From positions 1 through 64,000 of the forward strand of contig PBSN01000007.1 in assembly GCA_002726235.1 (NCBI GenBank): a DNA stretch of 64,000 bases, written 5' to 3'. This DNA is from Nitrospiraceae bacterium. GTDB lineage: Bacteria > Nitrospirota > Nitrospiria > Nitrospirales > UBA2166. Below the pieces are notes generated by a model that was given only the letters and a program-made list of their open reading frames with translations, had not been told where the DNA came from and ran no database searches. Shown here piece by piece: positions 62,094 to 64,000 of this stretch (position 1 is its first letter; each line of letters starts with the position of its first letter). A program made the translations under genes and the position numbers.

Positions 62094-62783
62094 ATGGAAA
62101 GAGCGAGATGGAAGACTACATTATTGCTCTTGGCATGGCTATTCCCGCTTCTGTTCATCCCGGTCTTCCCCCAGCTATCATGGGCTCAGATGCCGGTTGA
62201 GGTGAATGGATCAACCTACTGGGGAGGCGGAATTGCCGGCTTGATCAATGATCGAGCAAATGAAATGTTTACTGACTTAAACTCGTCTCTCACGGGGAGC
62301 AAGCCAAATGATGACACGCTTGGCTGGTACGTGAGTACGGGTATGGAAATCCCAATCTGGGGCCGCTCAAATGGACACGTCATTTTGGGCGAAATTAACA
62401 TGGATTTTAGGAAGTTTGGTGGTGAGGAGGCGGGTTTCCCGGGCAGTGGGGGCGGTAAAGGTTCGGGTTTCGAGATCCATAGAGTCGACTTGATTCAGAT
62501 TTCAGCCAGTTTCTCGCCGAAATATCGTTTCGATAACTTTCACTCATCTGGGCGGATCTGGCCGTGGATTATTCCAGTTGGCTTAGAGCTTGGTGCGATA
62601 AGCCCTCCAGGGCCTGACGTCAATCCGATTGATATTGGTACAGTTCATGGGTTTGGCGTTGATTATATGTTGAACCGCTACTTTATCGTCGGTGTTGATT
62701 TTCGGTATCACTTGGCCTCAGGTATCAATGCAATTGAAACCAGCAGCTTCACTTCAGGTGTGAAGGTCGGGCTACGGTTCTGA
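62094..62783 (+). CDS. Outer-membrane beta-barrel protein, tandem family member 3
   Basis: The product is 229 aa. ATG 62094 follows ACGGGAGGATTTG. After a signal peptide ending SWAQ come the family blocks: VEVNGSTYWGGGIAGLINDRANEMFTDL, MEIPIWGRSNGHVILGEINMDFRKF, PWIIPVGLELGAISPPGPDV and the C-terminal GVKVGLRF. It is as diverged from copies 1 and 2 as they are from each other, by eye. The three may give antigenic or substrate variety at the cell surface; no regulatory switch is visible. Confidence 0.75.
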   Translation: MERARWKTTLLLLAWLFPLLFIPVFPQLSWAQMPVEVNGSTYWGGGIAGLINDRANEMFTDLNSSLTGSKPNDDTLGWYVSTGMEIPIWGRSNGHVILGEINMDFRKFGGEEAGFPGSGGGKGSGFEIHRVDLIQISASFSPKYRFDNFHSSGRIWPWIIPVGLELGAISPPGPDVNPIDIGTVHGFGVDYMLNRYFIVGVDFRYHLASGINAIETSSFTSGVKVGLRF

Positions 62784-62849
62784 GGATTTGAGGAGGTGGT
62801 GCTGATGAAACGATGGGCTGTAAAAGTTGCGAGATGGAGGGAACCAATC

Positions 62850-64000
62850 ATGAGAAAACATGGGCCAACAACCAGGTTCGGCCCTGGGGTCCGATACGGG
62901 CTCTTGGCGCTGACTGTGGTCGGTATGATGGTGGGTCCAGTCATTTCTTCAGTGCTGGCGCAAGTTGTCACTCTAACGCCAACCGAAGGGGGGGCGGCTC
63001 TGGGTGTTCAGCCTGGGACTGCGACCATCGATGTTAAGCAAAACGGAAATGCGAAAGTTACATTTGACCTTTCTGGGATACCGGCGCCAAACCCAGGCCG
63101 TGAGTGTCGTGGTCTGGACAGTGACCAGTCATTGTTGTCCGGGTGGTTTCGGTTTATCAATGACGCTGGGGAATCCACGGTTAATGCGGATAACCTAGTC
63201 GAGCGGTGGGGGCCTCCACCAACTATTATTGAGGATGCTCCTGAAGGGTGCGTTGCGGAATATCCGATTTCGCGAGGGAGAAAGCCGTTCGACCCAGAGA
63301 ATCCTGAGAGTACAGATCGAGGCGGAGGGACATCTGGCTGTTATGGGAAGGCTCCAAACGTGATTACGTGGAGTCCGATAGCCAAATCGACGGCTGGCTT
63401 CACTGCCGGGATGGGTGGAACTTCGCGTCCTGATCCGAACGGGTTTGTGTCTGATATAGACGGCGATGCGAATGCAACCCTGAAGACCAATTTTGACCCT
63501 ACCGATGGGGCAACGACACCGTTGGTTCTGAATCCATGGCATTTTGGATCGAGTGTTCCACCGTTCTGGGCGCAATGTACGAATCCAAAGGTCACTCCCG
63601 CACCGCCGGTCTGCCTTGCTGCTGGAGGAAAGCTCCGGGCGAATGACAGCGGGTATAAGCGGGTATATGAGAACAAGCCATTCAATGACCATGTTGGCCC
63701 GAATGGCGAACGCATTCCGTCGAGAATACCGGGTATCGGGGTGATCGGTGAGATGAATACTTTTGGCGAAGTTGATGAGAGGGCATATGGTCGAGGCCTT
63801 ATTTTTGATATCAACGGACCCTGTGACAACAATCCTCTCGCCAGAACGCCGTGTGGGCCTGGTGGGTTTGGAAAAGAAGGTGGTCCTCCGGCACATCCGG
63901 CTGGGCGAGATATGATGGGCTTCCCGCCGAAGCCTGGGAGTGCAAAGGGTCAGCGGTTCCAAGTTCCTGATGAAAAGGGACGGCAAACTCTTGCTCGAGC
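62850..64000 (+). CDS. Large secreted protein, cut by the window edge
   Basis: At least 383 codons are open to the window end. ATG 62850 has GGAGGG upstream; an in-frame ATG at 62805 also has AGGAGG and would lengthen the N-terminus by 15 residues. A signal peptide ends SSVLAQ. The mature part starts VTLTPTEGGAALGVQPGTATIDV and is rich in Gly, Pro, Asn and paired cysteines (RECRG, EGCVA, SGCYG, AQCTN, PVCLA, GPCDN, TPCGPG), with Trp-rich spots. I recognise no family. It follows the barrel genes by 66 bases, possibly in the same transcript. The remainder lies outside the window. Confidence 0.75.
   Translation, partial: MRKHGPTTRFGPGVRYGLLALTVVGMMVGPVISSVLAQVVTLTPTEGGAALGVQPGTATIDVKQNGNAKVTFDLSGIPAPNPGRECRGLDSDQSLLSGWFRFINDAGESTVNADNLVERWGPPPTIIEDAPEGCVAEYPISRGRKPFDPENPESTDRGGGTSGCYGKAPNVITWSPIAKSTAGFTAGMGGTSRPDPNGFVSDIDGDANATLKTNFDPTDGATTPLVLNPWHFGSSVPPFWAQCTNPKVTPAPPVCLAAGGKLRANDSGYKRVYENKPFNDHVGPNGERIPSRIPGIGVIGEMNTFGEVDERAYGRGLIFDINGPCDNNPLARTPCGPGGFGKEGGPPAHPAGRDMMGFPPKPGSAKGQRFQVPDEKGRQTLAR

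Noticed and set aside
63195..63986. A 263-codon minus-strand frame at the right edge.
   Set aside because: The plus-strand frame from 62850 has a signal peptide and ribosome sites; the minus frame looks like a shadow rich in Arg, Pro and Ser.
1..64000. CRISPR arrays, rRNA genes or complete tRNA genes.
   Set aside because: I saw no regularly spaced direct repeats and no rRNA-like sequence; the only tRNA-like piece is the fragment at 46446-46492. A tRNA/CRISPR scan would settle it.

Overview
The window reads as chromosomal DNA of a Gram-negative bacterium with an outer membrane (LptA/B/C, porins, type II secretion, lipoboxes). Protein flavour, the order nfeD-SPFH-ktrB-ktrA-lptCAB-rpoN-hpf-rapZ, and three copies of a degenerate 'TGTTGAAAAA' intergenic repeat that I associate with Nitrospira point to Nitrospirota, probably a Nitrospira-like organism. 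G+C looks close to 50% by eye, lower than most freshwater Nitrospira. The assignment is inference; no rRNA or nitrification gene is present.

Layout. 1-950: left edge with a truncated modB remnant and a non-coding stretch carrying a 23-bp perfect inverted repeat. 950-10,750: a region I read as iron (or metal) handling. It holds an FMN-binding periplasmic protein with a small histidine-bearing membrane partner, a lipoprotein, a porin, a GT-C-like membrane protein, two P19/Tp34-like periplasmic proteins (one fused to a FEA1-like domain), an FAD oxidoreductase coupled to a Bfd-type ferredoxin, and a divergent bacterioferritin; a strong Fur-box-like site lies in the bfd/bfr intergenic region. 11,100-19,300 (minus strand): two related small lipoproteins, then housekeeping genes rpoZ, gmk, yicC, hflX, tsaD, clpC. 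19,400-25,400: nadK, rqcH, prmC, anmK and an nfeD-type protease. 25,400-36,950 (plus strand): SPFH protein, potassium uptake ktrB/ktrA, LPS export lptC-lptA-lptB, rpoN, hpf, rapZ, aroK, aroB and a ketoacyl synthase homologue in which both catalytic histidines are tyrosine. 36,950-46,430: rhodanese lipoprotein, SUMF1-like protein, ilvE, a DUF255 thioredoxin-like protein, an SDR, an HNH endonuclease, a methyltransferase and a lipoprotein, with gene fragments between them. 46,440-46,492: the 3' half of a tRNA-Arg(CCG), possibly an old attachment-site scar.

46,600-58,930 is a complete-looking type II secretion operon in the order C-D-E-(mini-lipoprotein)-F-G-H-I-J-N-L-M-K, lacking only the prepilin peptidase. 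It is followed by a ferritin-like protein with its neighbour (59,097-60,189). Behind a near-consensus sigma70 promoter come three tandem paralogous outer-membrane beta-barrel genes that share their leader sequence, and a large secreted protein that runs off the right edge.

Most promising for novelty: the P19/FEA1-like iron cluster without an FTR1 permease, the histidine-less ketoacyl synthase, the repeat family placed at stop codons (one copy supplying the start of gspK), the tRNA scar beside the secretion operon, and the triplicated barrel genes.
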